From Pisolithus tinctorius (taxonomy: Eukaryota > Basidiomycota > Agaricomycetes > Boletales > Pisolithaceae), in contig JANFAH010000071.1 in NCBI GenBank assembly GCA_024663395.1, forward strand, positions 62,001 through 126,000: DNA of 64,000 bases, written 5' to 3'. The translations under genes and the position numbers were made by a program. The notes beneath the pieces are model-generated. The model made no database searches. It worked only from the letters and a program-made list of their open reading frames with translations, and was not told where the DNA came from. Of the stretch, positions 33,297-44,246 are shown in pieces; position 1 is the stretch's first letter; every line of letters starts with the position of its first letter.

Positions 33297-35296
33297 CTCC
33301 CCCCTGAATGTGCACCTCTGGAGAGTCAAGTACTCCCCCCTGATGCGCCAAGTCCCAGCATCTTGCAGAACTCCATGACTTTGGTGCGGTGTAGCGGTTT
33401 GGTGAGGAGATCAGCAGCCTGGTGGGTTGTAGAGACAAAAACAGGCAAAATCAGGTTTGCCTGGACTGCATCTCTCAGCCAGAAGTAGCATAAGTCAAGC
33501 TGCTTCATCCTCCCATGATGCTCTGGGTTTTTCGCCACTGAAATCGCAGATTGGTTGTCCATGTGCAAGGAGGAAGGGTTAGGGAGAGAAAGGCCAATTT
33601 CCTGCAGGAGATTTCACATCCACTTGATTTCCTTGCCAGCCTGGACTGCAGCCATGTATTCTGCCTCAGTAGTGGACAGTGCAACGACTCCCTGCAGCTT
33701 AGAGGACCATGAAACCGCACCAGTGCCCATTTTCACAACATAACCACCTGTAGAGCGACCAGTATCCTTGCATCCACCATGATCTGCATCAGAGAAGGTG
33801 GTGAAAGGCTCAGAACTTGAGGGATCAGGTGCATAGGTGATGGAGTAGTCCAGAGTGCCCTTCAGATAGCGCATGAGGTGCTTGACAGCAAGCCAGTGAG
33901 CCCAGCCTGGGTTGGAGTGGAATCTGGCCAGAACTCCGACAGTATAAGCAATATCTGGGCGAGTGGTGGTGGCTAGGTACATTAGAGCACCCACAGCAGA
34001 GAAATAGGGGATTGTGCACATAGTTTCAATCTCCTCAGGGGTTGTTGGGGATTGCTGGCGAGATAGGCGCAGGTTGGGCTCCATAGGGGTGGAAATGGGC
34101 TTACAGTCTGCCATTCCAAATCGCTCCAGGATATCTAGACAGTATTGGCGCTGGGATAGCGAAATCGAGCGATTGGGGCGGTCCCTGTCAATTTTGATGC
34201 CTAGGAGTTGAGTGGTAGGCCCCAGGTCGCAGATTTTGAAGTGCTGGCTCAGTTGTGAGACGAAGGAGTCGATGGCTTCAGCAGAGCGCAACGCGAGGGT
34301 CATATCATCGACAAACACAGGTAGAATGATGGTAACATCATTTTGGGAATAGATGTAGATGCTGGCATCTGAGTAGGTTTGCCTGAAGCCAAGAGACTCA
34401 AGGACAGAGCGCATCTTCTTGTTCCAGCGGTTTCCTCCCTGTTTACTGCCATAAATCGCTTTCTGTAACAGACACACCTGAGATCTGGAGTCTCCATCAA
34501 CAAATCCTTCTGGTTGCGCCATATACACCTCACAGTCCATCTCTCCATTCAGATATGCATGGGAAACATCAACAGAGCGAAGATGAAGGTCCTGGAGAGC
34601 TGCTAAGGCTAGAATGACTCTGATAGATGCAAGGCGAGCTGTAGGAGTGAATACTTCAAGGTAGTCGAAGCCAGGGCGCTGGTTATATCCCTTGGCCACC
34701 AAGCGAGCCTTGTATCGGTCTATAGAGCCATCAGCATTGCGCTTCACCTTGAACACCCACTTGGAGCCAATAACTTTGCTCCCAGCAGGCCTAGGGACCA
34801 GTTTCCAAGTGCCATTGCTCTGGTGCGCTGCTAACTCCTCCAAGGCAGCTTCTCGCCATTTCTCAGCATCAGGGCGTCGCATAGCCTCTGCACATGTGAG
34901 TGGCTCTTCAGGAAGCGATGCAGACAAAGCCAGTTCATCATCACTCTCTTCCATGTCCTCCACATCATCCAATTGCGCAGGGGAGAGCTTCCACCAGTCT
35001 CTGGGCTTCTGTCTGCGCCTCCTGGGGAGTCTAGCACCGATTCCAATGGGGCTGGGAGCTCTTGGAGGTGGCACTGGCGATGGGGTGCGAGGAGGAGGTG
35101 CAGGAGGTTCTGGGAGAGGGACTGGAGGCTGAATGGGGTTTGGATCAGCACCTACAGGTTCAACATCTCCCCCTTGATCCAGTACACCATCAGATTCGCT
35201 GTCTGAGTCCAGGTCTCGAGCAGGGTGGTAGTACACATCACTAGAAGGCGATGCGGGCGATGAGATGGGTGTTGGCGAAGGTTTGGGTGAATTTGG
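33297..35296 (-). pseudogene. pol: Delta copia pol, C-terminal half (linker, RT, RNase H)
   Basis: About 93-95% similar by eye to gamma. It holds the Pro-rich linker, reverse transcriptase (WVFKVK ... FVDDMTL) and RNase H (SDADHGG, TTEAEYM), ending GASGGST at 33326. TGA at 33614-33616 replaces CGA found at the same place in gamma. Gag, protease and integrase are missing: the frame stops at 35296, where an LTR-A in the opposite orientation begins. Confidence 0.88.
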
Positions 35297-35581
35297 TGTT
35301 ACAGTGGTGCCTCTGCACCTCTGTTCGCATTTTCACTTGTTCTATTGTTATTAGCTACACTAATATGGTCTAAGTTCGCATTCCTACACTATACAGTGTT
35401 GTGGTGTGTTGTGACTGTTTGTTTTCCCTTGTTTATCATTTTTGCGCACTTAGCAGTTCTGTGTGCCCAGTGTATTTTCTCTTCAGTCTCTTACACTGGG
35501 CACAAGGTAATGTCAATACTTAGCTGTTGAATATAGTCTCTTACACTGGGCACAAGGCCTTAAACTTGGGTTGTGTGAACA
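35297..35581 (+). repeat. LTR family A, opposite to delta, no target duplication
   Basis: 285 bp, TGTTACAGTG...GTGTGAACA. The flanks are TTTGG and CTTAT, which do not match. Together with 33012-33296 it forms a composite with inverted LTRs around delta pol. Confidence 0.88.
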
Positions 35582-35638
35582 CTTATTCCCCTGATCCTTC
35601 AACTCCTGAACCTTTCACTACCTCCTCTGATGCAGATC
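35582..35638 (+). pseudogene. Copia RNase H fragment, plus strand (part 1)
   Basis: It encodes a YSPDPSTPEPFTT-SSDAD segment, homologous to the gamma RNase H start. It continues at 36084 after a nested LTR-B (target duplication AGATC). Confidence 0.75.
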
Positions 35639-35650
35639 TGTTCACATATC

Positions 35651-35803
35651 TGTTGCAAGTGTAGTACTCCAGCAGCACTTGGTGGTTACACCACACCAAG
35701 TAAGCCTAGATACCTTGACCAAATAGCTCAGTGGTTAGAGCACCCGGTTGAAACCTGGGAGGTCCAGGGTTCAATCCCCTGTCTGGTCACATTTATTGCA
35801 ACA
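35651..35803 (+). repeat. Solo TRIM LTR (copy C), 153 bp
   Basis: TGTTGCA...TGCAACA with target duplication ATATC at 35646-35650 and 35804-35808. It lacks about 23 bp that normally include the GCTAGT-CCCT-ACTAGC hairpin. Confidence 0.92.
35717..35788 (+). tRNA. tRNA-Phe-like sequence in TRIM solo LTR C
   Basis: A 72-nt cloverleaf with anticodon arm CCCGG-TTGAAAC-CTGGG: T at position 33 and anticodon GAA as in genuine tRNA-Phe. A and B boxes are intact. Confidence 0.7.
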
Positions 35804-36088
35804 ATATCCCATAAAGTAGGCCTTGTGCCCAGTGTAAGAGACTATTATTGAGGGAAATACTACAGACAACATACCTTGTGCCCAGTGTAAGAGACTGAAG
35901 AAAATTTCACTGGGCACACAGCAGTATGTGCACAAAAATGATAAATGAAGGTAAATAGTAAACAAAAACAAACCAAGGACACTTAGAGCGAAGCTAAGTG
36001 TCCACTACAAGTCTGTAGTGTGAGAGAAGAACATAATAAAGGATAAACTGCGAAATGAGGTGCACAGGCACCACATATGAACAAGATC

Positions 36089-36363
36089 ATGGTGGTTGCA
36101 AGGACACTGGTCACTCGACAGGTGGTTATGTGATCAAAATGGGTACTGGAGCTGTTTCCTGGTCCTCAAAGCTGCAGTGAGTCGTTGCCTTGTCCACCAC
36201 AGAGGCAGAGTACATGGCTGCAGTCCATGCTGGGAAGGAGATCAAATGGATGCACAATTTACTGCAGGAAATTGGTTTTTCACTCTCAAACCCATCATCC
36301 TTGCATATAGACAACCAATCTGTGATCTCAGTGGCAAAAAACCCAGAACATCATGGCAGGATG
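36089..36363 (+). pseudogene. Copia RNase H fragment, plus strand (part 2)
   Basis: DHGGCKDTG, KMGTGAVSW, STTEAEYM and NPEHHGRM segments match gamma. A TGA at 36178-36180 replaces Gly. It ends abruptly at 36363, where an unrelated minus-strand gene fragment begins. Confidence 0.8.
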
Positions 36364-36592
36364 TCAACTGATGGCAGGAGACATATATATTGAGGTCTGT
36401 CAGCACCCAAGGGGTCTCATTTGCAGGTAACATGAGGTGTAGCGCACAGGACCCAGACACCACCACATCACATGACTGCAAGAGACCCATCAATGTCCCA
36501 ACATTGTCGAAAAATGGCATGGTCAAGAGATGCAGCGGGTGCAGGATGTAATCACAAGCAACGCTATTTAGCGCAGTAGAGGTCTGAGCCAA
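36364..36592 (-). pseudogene. Hypothetical gene fragment, possibly nucleotidyltransferase-like
   Basis: A minus-strand frame with VVSGSCALHLML and LTDLNIYVS segments. The GS...DLxIYV arrangement recalls the nucleotidyltransferase fold, with N where the second acidic residue would be. It is truncated at 36363 by the copia fragment. Upstream (36606) an LTR-A is inserted. The identification is tentative. Confidence 0.35.
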
Positions 36593-36605
36593 CCTAGCAA
36601 TGTTG

Positions 36606-36890
36606 TGTTACAGTGGTGCCTCTGCACCTCTGTTCGCATTTTCATTCATTCTACTGTTATGTGCTATACTAATATTGTCTAACTTCGCATTCCTACACTA
36701 TACAGTGTTATGGTATGTTGTGACTGTTTGTTTTCCTTTGTTTACCATTTTTGCACACTTAGCAGTTCTGTGTGCCCAGTGTATTTTCTCTTCAGTCTCT
36801 TACACTGGGCACAAGGTAATGTCAATACTTAGCTCTTGAATAAAGTCTCTGACACTGGGCACAAGGCCTACTTTGTGGGATATATGAAGA
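36606..36890 (+). repeat. Solo LTR, family A
   Basis: 285 bp, target duplication TGTTG at 36601-36605 and 36891-36895. Its 3' end reads GAAGA instead of GAACA. Confidence 0.9.
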
Positions 36891-36895
36891 TGTTG

Positions 36896-38168
36896 CCTAT
36901 GTTACAATAGCCAAGGATATGTCATTTTACCTCAACCAGCAGAGAATTCATTGTAGGTGTGACTGTCAGGTTAAATGTACATCAACAACCACACATTATA
37001 TGCCTCTCACAATAAGGGGCATAAGGGGCACCCCTATGCAGCCCATGACTCGGTTGAGGGGCTGTAGACCCTGCACCACACATGGGAACAGTCGCATGGG
37101 TCACATTCTCTATTGGCATGGAAGAGATTACTGTATAGAAAGCGACAGGGAAGACTAATCTGTGGAGGCCAATGTACCCCCAACAGCCGGGAAGTGACTA
37201 GCCAGTCTGCTAATGGAGATGAACCAGGTCCTACCACTGCCAGGAAAGAAAGACCTACACTAAACGGATGTGCAATATGTCTTGCAGGTTGTCCTCTGCA
37301 TGGATGTTTAACGGTGTCAAATGAGCAGCCCGAACCCTGATGAAGACATAGGAAGCATTCTGGCGTTCAGTCTGGTGCCATGCTAGATCAAACAATACAA
37401 TGTAAAGCCTCCCACGACTTCCACATGAGTGGTGGTGACATCAACATCAGCAGCAAAGAGGTACTGAGTACCAGAGATCCATATGTTATCATTTCCAGAT
37501 ATGCAAACCTTCAATCAGTGGGGGCCCAAAGTGGGCCCAAACAAGAATCCCCAAACTTCATAACAGGTGGCATTGTCTACATTGCCTTCAAGCAAGGACA
37601 TGATGAGCTGTATGGCATGTGATCAATGACAGCAACCTATCAAGGAGCATGAAGGACACAACCTAACAGTGGGTGGATGAGTTTCTGTAAGATGGTGGGA
37701 GCAGCAATGACAGTGTACTTTGATGTCAAACGAGTGATAGGAGATGTCAGCCATATCACTAGAGGGGCACCCCTTATGCATCAAGCACATGATGGTTGGG
37801 TGTTTTGCACACATACAGAGAAAACATACCCACCAGACAAACACCCATGATATGTAGGCCTGTTTAACAAATTTTCTGACAACCTCAGTGCCGGTGGTCT
37901 GTAATTCTGATGTTGTTCACCATCTTGTGAGAATGATGTGACCTCAATTACAGAGAGGGCAGCAGCCAGCAGCCACAATGTCAGCGAGGACAGCCACAGA
38001 GGCACTGACTGCAACGTCATGTGACACACACAGTTGTCACGCACAATATTTATTCACATGATCAAGTTACCAAGGTCAGTGCTAATTTACAGATGTACGT
38101 AGGATGTCGGAACACCAGCTTTTGCGTTACATCTGCGAGTTGTCACAGCAGGATTAGAATGATGATAT
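36896..38168. other. No recognisable gene; scattered short ORFs
   Basis: Moderate CpG content and several short ORFs on both strands. One minus-strand ORF (37781-38044) starts with a hydrophobic leader-like stretch (VPLWLSSLTLWLLAAAL). None matches a family I know. It may be the decayed continuation of the gene fragments on either side. Confidence 0.35.
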
Positions 38169-39089
38169 TTATAAGAGAGGGATGCTTATGAGGTGAGACT
38201 TCTTGTTACCCTCAAATGAGTGCTGTGAACCCTGGCAGATGCATTTGAAGGGGTTGATGGGGCCACATGCAGGGGCATGCAACATGCGCATCTCATGAAG
38301 AGAGGAGGTGAAAATTGACTTTCTGTCCCCCTTGATAAAGAAGTGCAACAATGCAAAGTGCACCTGAACGATTGCACCACATAGCATGTGATGATAGTTG
38401 GCAGCCCGGATGGGCATGCTGTCAATGTCAAACACAGGTAGGGGTGAAATGTAGTGGGTAGAGGCTGCACGACAGAGCACATCCCTGAGCTCATCTTGCA
38501 CAGGCCATGCCATAGTAGTGTCCTCTGTTGCATGTAGATGAGTATGTAGCTCTTAAAGGAGATGGGGACACTAACCAAGGCGGGTGACATTGTCTGAGTC
38601 ATCCAACTCTTCCTTTTTCTAAATATCAGGTGTGATCAGATACAATCAAGTGACTTACACGAGACAGCAAGACAACCTACCATGAACAAGGCATGACTGA
38701 GCCAAATGCAATGCATCCCCTGACTCTTGCAAACCAAGGAAAGTAAACTTTCCCCCTTTTTTAAAGGCACAAGCTTTTCCAACACTCTGATATTTGAGAT
38801 GATCAACAGAAAGTTGTGCTGGGTGAAGCCATACACAACATCTCACTGCACCACAAGAAGGTTACAGGTTAGCTTGGTCTCCGCAAATCCACAGCTGAAT
38901 GCATTCCTTCCTGGGTGAGTAACCACCATCAGGGCCCATAAAGAAGCCCTGATGGTCGATTTCAAAGATTCCACTCAGTACCAACTCAGTGACATCGTCG
39001 GTGTCACATTTAAGGACAGTGACGTCACCAGAGGTACTGCCAAAGAAGAACTCTGCATGAGCTGCCAGATTAGGCATTGCAGTGTAGAT

Positions 39090-39265
39090 TGTTGCAATAA
39101 ATGTGACCAGACAGGGGATTGAACCCTGGACCTCCCAGGTTTCAACCGGGTGCTCTAACCACTGAGCTATTTGGTCAAGGTATCTAGGCTTACTTGGTGT
39201 GGTTTAACCACCAAGTGCTAGTAGGGACTAGCATTGCTGAGTGCTGGAGTATTACACTCACAACA
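39090..39265 (-). repeat. Solo TRIM LTR (copy D) in a coding exon
   Basis: 176 bp, target duplication TAGAT at 39085-39089 and 39266-39270. The insertion adds 181 bp to the exon and shifts the frame. Confidence 0.92.
39105..39176 (-). tRNA. tRNA-Phe-like sequence in TRIM solo LTR D
   Basis: A 72-nt cloverleaf on the minus strand, anticodon arm CCCGG-TTGAAAC-CTGGG (GAA, T33), intact A and B boxes. Confidence 0.7.
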
Positions 39266-39829
39266 TAGATTGCCAGGGTATTTTCTTTGAGATTCTCTAC
39301 CACAGATGAAGGTGATGGAGGAGACTTGCAGCTATCGAGGGACGAAGACACATCCAGAGCTGGTGTCTTCGAGGTATGGATGTCATCGGTGGTCAACAAC
39401 TGAACAGCAATGGAATCGGTCATATGAGCAGATGGGGGGTGAGGGCAATGAGTGGATGGGTGCCCCTCATGCACGTGCCGCCCTTTTAAAGATGCACAAA
39501 TAGGGGCACACGTGATGGACCAGGCACTGGGAGGTGGCCGTCATTTGACATGACTGAGTGTGACCATGGTAAACCCAGATGCACAGAAAATGGATGAAAT
39601 CTGGGGATGCTTGACCTGACAAGAATTGTATGACAGTCTTCCTGCAGGCACTCTCCCAAACAGTCTATGAACATGGGTGGAAATGCACCCAGCTATTTAT
39701 CAGTTACCGCCAAGTGTCCAAGATATCATACAGGCAGCTGCAATGGTGATGGAAGAGGCTGTTGTGGAGTGGAAGTGTAAAGGCAAAGAGTTGTGACAGG
39801 AATGATGGTGAAACAAATGGCAGCGCAAA

Positions 39830-41943
39830 ATGGAAGAGCCAGCAGGCAATGAAAGTGATGGCAAGGACATACAGGAGCCACTCAAGCCCACATCTCAATA
39901 TATGCAGTTGCCCTCACCCAAACAACAGCAACACTGCATAGCAGCTTTCATCAATGCCACAAATAACAACCTGCTTGTGTCAGCAGTCTGTGTCATATGC
40001 ATGCGAGAGCTCCTCCGAAAAGAAGGTAAGGCTGGAGATGACACAAAGAAATCAAATGCTCACAGGCATGGCAGGGGAGTTGCATGTCATTAAAGACATA
40101 CCACATGTTCAATGCCATTTGAGCCCTGCAGAAGTCCATCCTGCACACCAGCTGTGGGATGGACTTCTCATAGCTGGCACTTGCATAGACAAAGGGGGGC
40201 AAGGCTGGGTCTGCCAAGATTGTCTTCGAGCACTGTGTGCAAATTGCATGCCCAAGTATGCCATGAACAACAACCTCTGGATAGGTGATTTACCCTTGGC
40301 CTTGCAGAAGCTGCACTTTGTGGAAAGCTTGCTAGTTGTGTGGCACTATCCTTGGTATTATGTTTTCAAGTTATATCCCAGAGACGCCAGTCGCACACAG
40401 AACCCATGCCATCTGCAAAGGAAATGTCACATTGTATGAAATCAACATCCCCACTGTAGTGGATATGCTTGAGGGGAGATTGCTACTGCAGAGCATGGAG
40501 ACACTCTCCAGTGTCCTGGCGATCATGTTGGTTGGAACAAAACAACTGCTGAAGGGTTGGCTGTCTCGCACTTTTTGAGTGCAGTGGGATGTGGTTCTAG
40601 AGGCACTGAAATGGCTCCAGGCAAACAATGAGAACTATAACAATGTGACGATCTCAGAAGAACATATCAACATGCTACCAGATGATGGCATACCTGCAGA
40701 GATTGAAGCAACGATCTGATATGAAGAGAGTGAAGCAGCCACCCTTCAGGAAAGAGAGGGATACACAATGAATGAGTGCATCGTAGATGATGGTAAACTC
40801 ATGCATTTAAGAATCCATGAAGCAAACAGCATTGAGACAAGACCTACAGCAGAAACAGAAGGCCTGTTTGAGCCACCAATGGCAGAGGAGGAAGGGGTTG
40901 AGACAGCAGACCAGATTGAAGGGGATGGAGATCCTGCAAGCAAAAGTACATCTTCCACACATGGCACACAAACAGTGACTTCATGTATACAAGGCAGACA
41001 CTGCAGATGTCCTGCCATTGCATGTGCTTGGAGTGGCAGATCTCGAGCAGACAAAGCTGTCCTCCTCAGAATTGATGGCCCAGGCACTTGTGAATCTCAA
41101 CAATAACAGTGTAGAGGGAGGTTATGTTGTGTGCCATGGCAATATGCCTATCAATGACTTCCCTGCCCCAACCTCATCTCCTGCCACATGCAACCCACTC
41201 AGTGCAGCATTCCCAGTGCTCTTTCCCTATGGCAAGGGGGCCATGGAAGCAGAGCATCCAGTCAACATTAGCCTGCACAAACATTGTAAGTGGGCGATGC
41301 AGTATCATGATCGTCGATTCACTACACACCATTCCTTCCCATTCATGGTCTTCGCACTCATGCAAAAGCAAGAGGCTATGCAAACAGCATGTCTTCAAAT
41401 GAGGCAGAAAGACTTCGAATGGGACACACTTGCCTTGTCATCCATCACAGTGGCAGACCTCAAGAAAGCAGTGGCTGAGGAGGTGCGTCATGAGCTGATT
41501 GGTAATGCTCAGGTGCATGCCTTGCAGCGACATGTCACTGCAGTGAATGGCCATGTATTAGGGTCAGATAATGCTCGAGCCAGTTATCAAAGCATGATAT
41601 GGGGCACATGCCTCATGCTCGGTGGCCCTTCACTCTGGTTGACCATAAACCCTGTCAACATACACAACCCAATCACCCAGATATTTGCAGGGGAGGACAT
41701 AGACTTGGATGAATTCAATCTGCAGTTGGGTCCTGATAGTAACCAGTGCATGGAGAACGTTGCAGCAAATCCTTATGCAGCTGCCCAGTACTTTCATTTC
41801 ATCATTCGCACCACTTTGGAGACACTGTTTGGCATTTGCTGCATGGGCAATAGGACCATGTGTGACATGGGTGTACTTGGCTGTGTGGTGGGTTACTTTG
41901 GTGTCATGGAGGCGCAGGGCAGGGGCACACTTCATGTGCATAT
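39830..41943 (+). pseudogene. Helitron replicase, N-terminal half, truncated
   Basis: A Cys-containing segment (VCVICMREL near 39985), then LWIGDLP (about 40280), then GNVTLYEI and NIPTVVDM-EG (about 40420) match the conserved region upstream of the Helitron Rep domain. The Helitron_like_N core follows from about 41190: FPYGKG, YHDRRF.THHSFPF, GPSLWLTINPVNIHNPI, GEDIDLDEF and the HUH motif H-V-H at 41933-41941. There are at least two frame changes (about 40040 and 40360). TGA codons at 40576 and 40719 fit CGA. The helicase half is missing: alpha begins three bases after the HUH motif. Confidence 0.85.
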
Positions 41944-42160
41944 TGTTAAAATATCCCACAAAGTAGGCCTTGTGCCCAGTGTAAGAGACTATTATTGAGG
42001 GAAATACTACAGACAACATACCTTGTGCCCAGTGTAAGAGACTGACGAAAATTTCACTGGGCACAGAGCAGTAAGTGTCCACTACAAGTCTTTAGAGTTA
42101 GAAAAGAACATAATAAAAGATAAAATGCGAAATGAGGTGCACAGGCACCACATATGAACA
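41944..42160 (-). repeat. Alpha 3' LTR, internally deleted
   Basis: 217 bp. Compared with other LTR-B copies about 70 bp are missing between two TAAGTG repeats, which points to a small direct-repeat deletion. It has two TCTCTTACACTGGGCACAAG units. Confidence 0.85.
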
Positions 42161-42187
42161 CTCCCCCCTGAATGTGCACCTCTGCAC

Positions 42188-43598
42188 TCAAGTGCTCCCC
42201 CCTGATGTCCCAATTCCAAGGGCCTTGCAGAACTCCATGACTTTGGGCTTAGGTAGCGCTTTTGTGAGTAGGTCAGCTGCCTGGGAGGCAGTAGGAACGA
42301 AAATGGGCGAAATAAGCTTGTCCTGGACCGTATCCCTGAGCCAGTAGAAACACAAGTCCAACTGCTTCATCCTCCCATGGTGTTCTGGATTTTTCGCCAC
42401 AGAAATTGCGGATTGGTTGTCCATCAGCAGGGTGGATGGTCCAGGAAGTGAAAAACCGATTTCTTTCAGGAGATTTCGCATCCACTTGATTTCCTTGCCT
42501 GCTTGGACAGCTGCCATGTACTCTGCCTCAGTGGTGGACAAAGCGACGACTCCCTGCAGCTTAGAGCACCAAGATACTGCCCCAGTGCCCATCTTTACCA
42601 CATATCCACCAGTAGATCGCCCAGAGTCCTTGCAGCCACCATGATCTGCATCAGTGAAGGTGATAAATGGCTCAGAACTCGAGGGGTCAGGGGAATAAGT
42701 GAGAGAATGGTCAAGGGTACCCTTGAGATAGCGCATAAGGTGTTTCACAGCTAGCCAATGAGCCCAACCTAGATTGGAGTTGAATCTGGCAAGGACTCCG
42801 ACAGTATAGGCGATGTCTGGGCGAGTGGTAGTGGCTAGGTACATCAGAGCACCTACAGCAGAGAGATAAGGGACTGTGCGCATAGTTTCGACTTCCTGAG
42901 GAGTCTGGGGAGATTGCTGACGAGATAGTCGAACATTGGGCTCCATTGGGGTCGAAATAGGCTTGCAATCAGCCATTCCAAATCGCTCCAAGATATCTAG
43001 GCAGTACTGGCACTGGGAGAGCGAAATCAAGCGATTGGGGCGGTCCCTGTCTATTTTAATGCCTAGCAGCTGAGTGGTAGGGCCCAGATCGCGAATTTTG
43101 AAGTGTTGGCTGAGTTGGGAGACAAAGGAGTCAATGGCAGCTTCAGATTTCGATGCAAGAGTCATATCATCGACAAAGACAGGGAGGATAATGGTGACAC
43201 CATTTTTGGAGTAGATGTAGATGCTGGCATCAGAATAAGTTTCTCGGAAGTCGAGGGACTCGAGTACAGCCCGCATCTTCTTGTTCCAGTGGTTTCCACC
43301 CTGTTTACTGCCATAAATCGCTTTTTGGAGCAGGCACACCTGAGATCTGGGGTTTCCCTCCACAAATCCTTCTGGTTGTGCCATATAAACTTCGCAATCC
43401 ATCTCTCCATTCAGATAGGCATGGGAGACATCAACAGATCGCAGGTGGAGGTCCTGTAGCGCAGCAACAGCCAGGATGACTCTGATGGATGATAGACGAG
43501 CTGTAGGAGCGAAAACCTCGAGATAATCGAAGCCAGGGCGCTGGTTATACCCCTTGGCGACCAATCTAGCCTTGTAGCGATCGATGGAGCCATCAGCA
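42188..43598 (-). pseudogene. pol: Alpha reverse transcriptase and RNase H
   Basis: An open frame from the interior of reverse transcriptase (DGSIDRYKARLVAKGY, YLNGEMDCEVY, FVDDMTL) through RNase H (TDADHGG, STTEAEYM, ADLLTKAL) to the stop at 42188. There is no premature stop in this part, but it is cut from its upstream half by two insertions. Confidence 0.88.
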
Positions 43599-43885
43599 TG
43601 TGCATTTGTGGTGCCTGTGCACCTCATTTCGCAGTTTATCCTTTATTATGTTCCCTTCTCACTCTACAGACTTGTAGTGGGCACTTAGCTTCGCTCTAAG
43701 TGACCTTGGTTTGCTTTTGTTTACTATTTACATTTGTTTATCATTTTTGCGCACTTACTGCTGTATGCCCAGTGGTGTTTTCTTCAGTCTCTTACACTGG
43801 GCACAAGGTATGTTGTCTGTAGTATTTCCCTCAATATCAGTCTCTTACACTGGGCACAAGGCCTGAAGGTTGGGTTATTTGAACA
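43599..43885 (+). repeat. Solo LTR family B inside alpha reverse transcriptase
   Basis: 287 bp, target duplication CAGCA at 43594-43598 and 43886-43890, opposite orientation to alpha. Two TCTCTTACACTGGGCACAAG units. Confidence 0.92.
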
Positions 43886-43932
43886 CAGCATTGCGCTTGA
43901 CTTTGAAAACCCACTTTGAGCCAATAACCTTG

Positions 43933-44217
43933 TGTTCAAACAACCCAAGTTTAAGGCCTTGTGCCCAGTGTAAGAGACTGTATTCAATAGCTAAGTATTG
44001 ACATTACCTTGTGCCCAGTGTAAGAGACTGAAGAGAAAATACACTGGGCACACACAACTGCTAAGTGCGCAAAAATGGTAAACAAAGGAAAACAAACAGT
44101 CACAACATACCATAACACTGTATAGTGTAGGAATGCGAAGTTAGGCCATAGTAGTTTAGCATATAACAGTAGAATGAATGAAAATGCGAACAGAGGTGCA
44201 AAGGCACCACTGTAACA
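43933..44217 (-). repeat. Beta 3' LTR
   Basis: 285 bp, LTR-A, one difference from the 5' LTR. Confidence 0.93.
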
Positions 44218-44246
44218 CTCCCCCCTGAATGTGCACCTCTGGAGAG

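Larger units (their letters stand above)
35639..36083 (-). repeat. Solo LTR family B carrying a nested TRIM solo LTR
   Basis: TGTTCAC...CATATGAACA, target duplication AGATC (35634-35638 and 36084-36088). Twelve bases inside its left end a TRIM LTR is inserted (35651-35803, own duplication ATATC). Without the insert the LTR is 287 bp. It contains the perfect hairpin GGACACTTAG-CTTCGCT-CTAAGTGTCC. Confidence 0.92.
38169..39423 (-). pseudogene. Intron-containing hypothetical gene broken by a TRIM LTR
   Basis: ATG at 39423 (MTDSIAVQLL). The frame runs to 39271, is interrupted by TRIM LTR D (39090-39265), and resumes in frame once the LTR and one TAGAT copy are discounted. A TAA at 38862-38864 fits CAA. 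Further exons follow: one with HPAQLSVDHLKYQSVGKACAF (38655-38846) and, after probable introns near 38610-38680 and 38535-38575, a terminal exon (MAWPVQDELRDVL to 38169) with YHHMLCGAIVQVHFALLHF. I do not recognise the family. It is a likely host or captured gene that decayed after insertion. Confidence 0.5.

Noticed and set aside
34692..35132. Plus-strand ORFs opposite the copia linker (also 47142-47500, 50628-51190)
   Set aside because: They are antisense shadows of the Pro/Ser-rich linker and reverse transcriptase and recur only because the element is repeated.
36919..37622. Short ORFs between 36.9 and 37.6 kb as genes
   Set aside because: No start context, no family resemblance, and competing ORFs on both strands.
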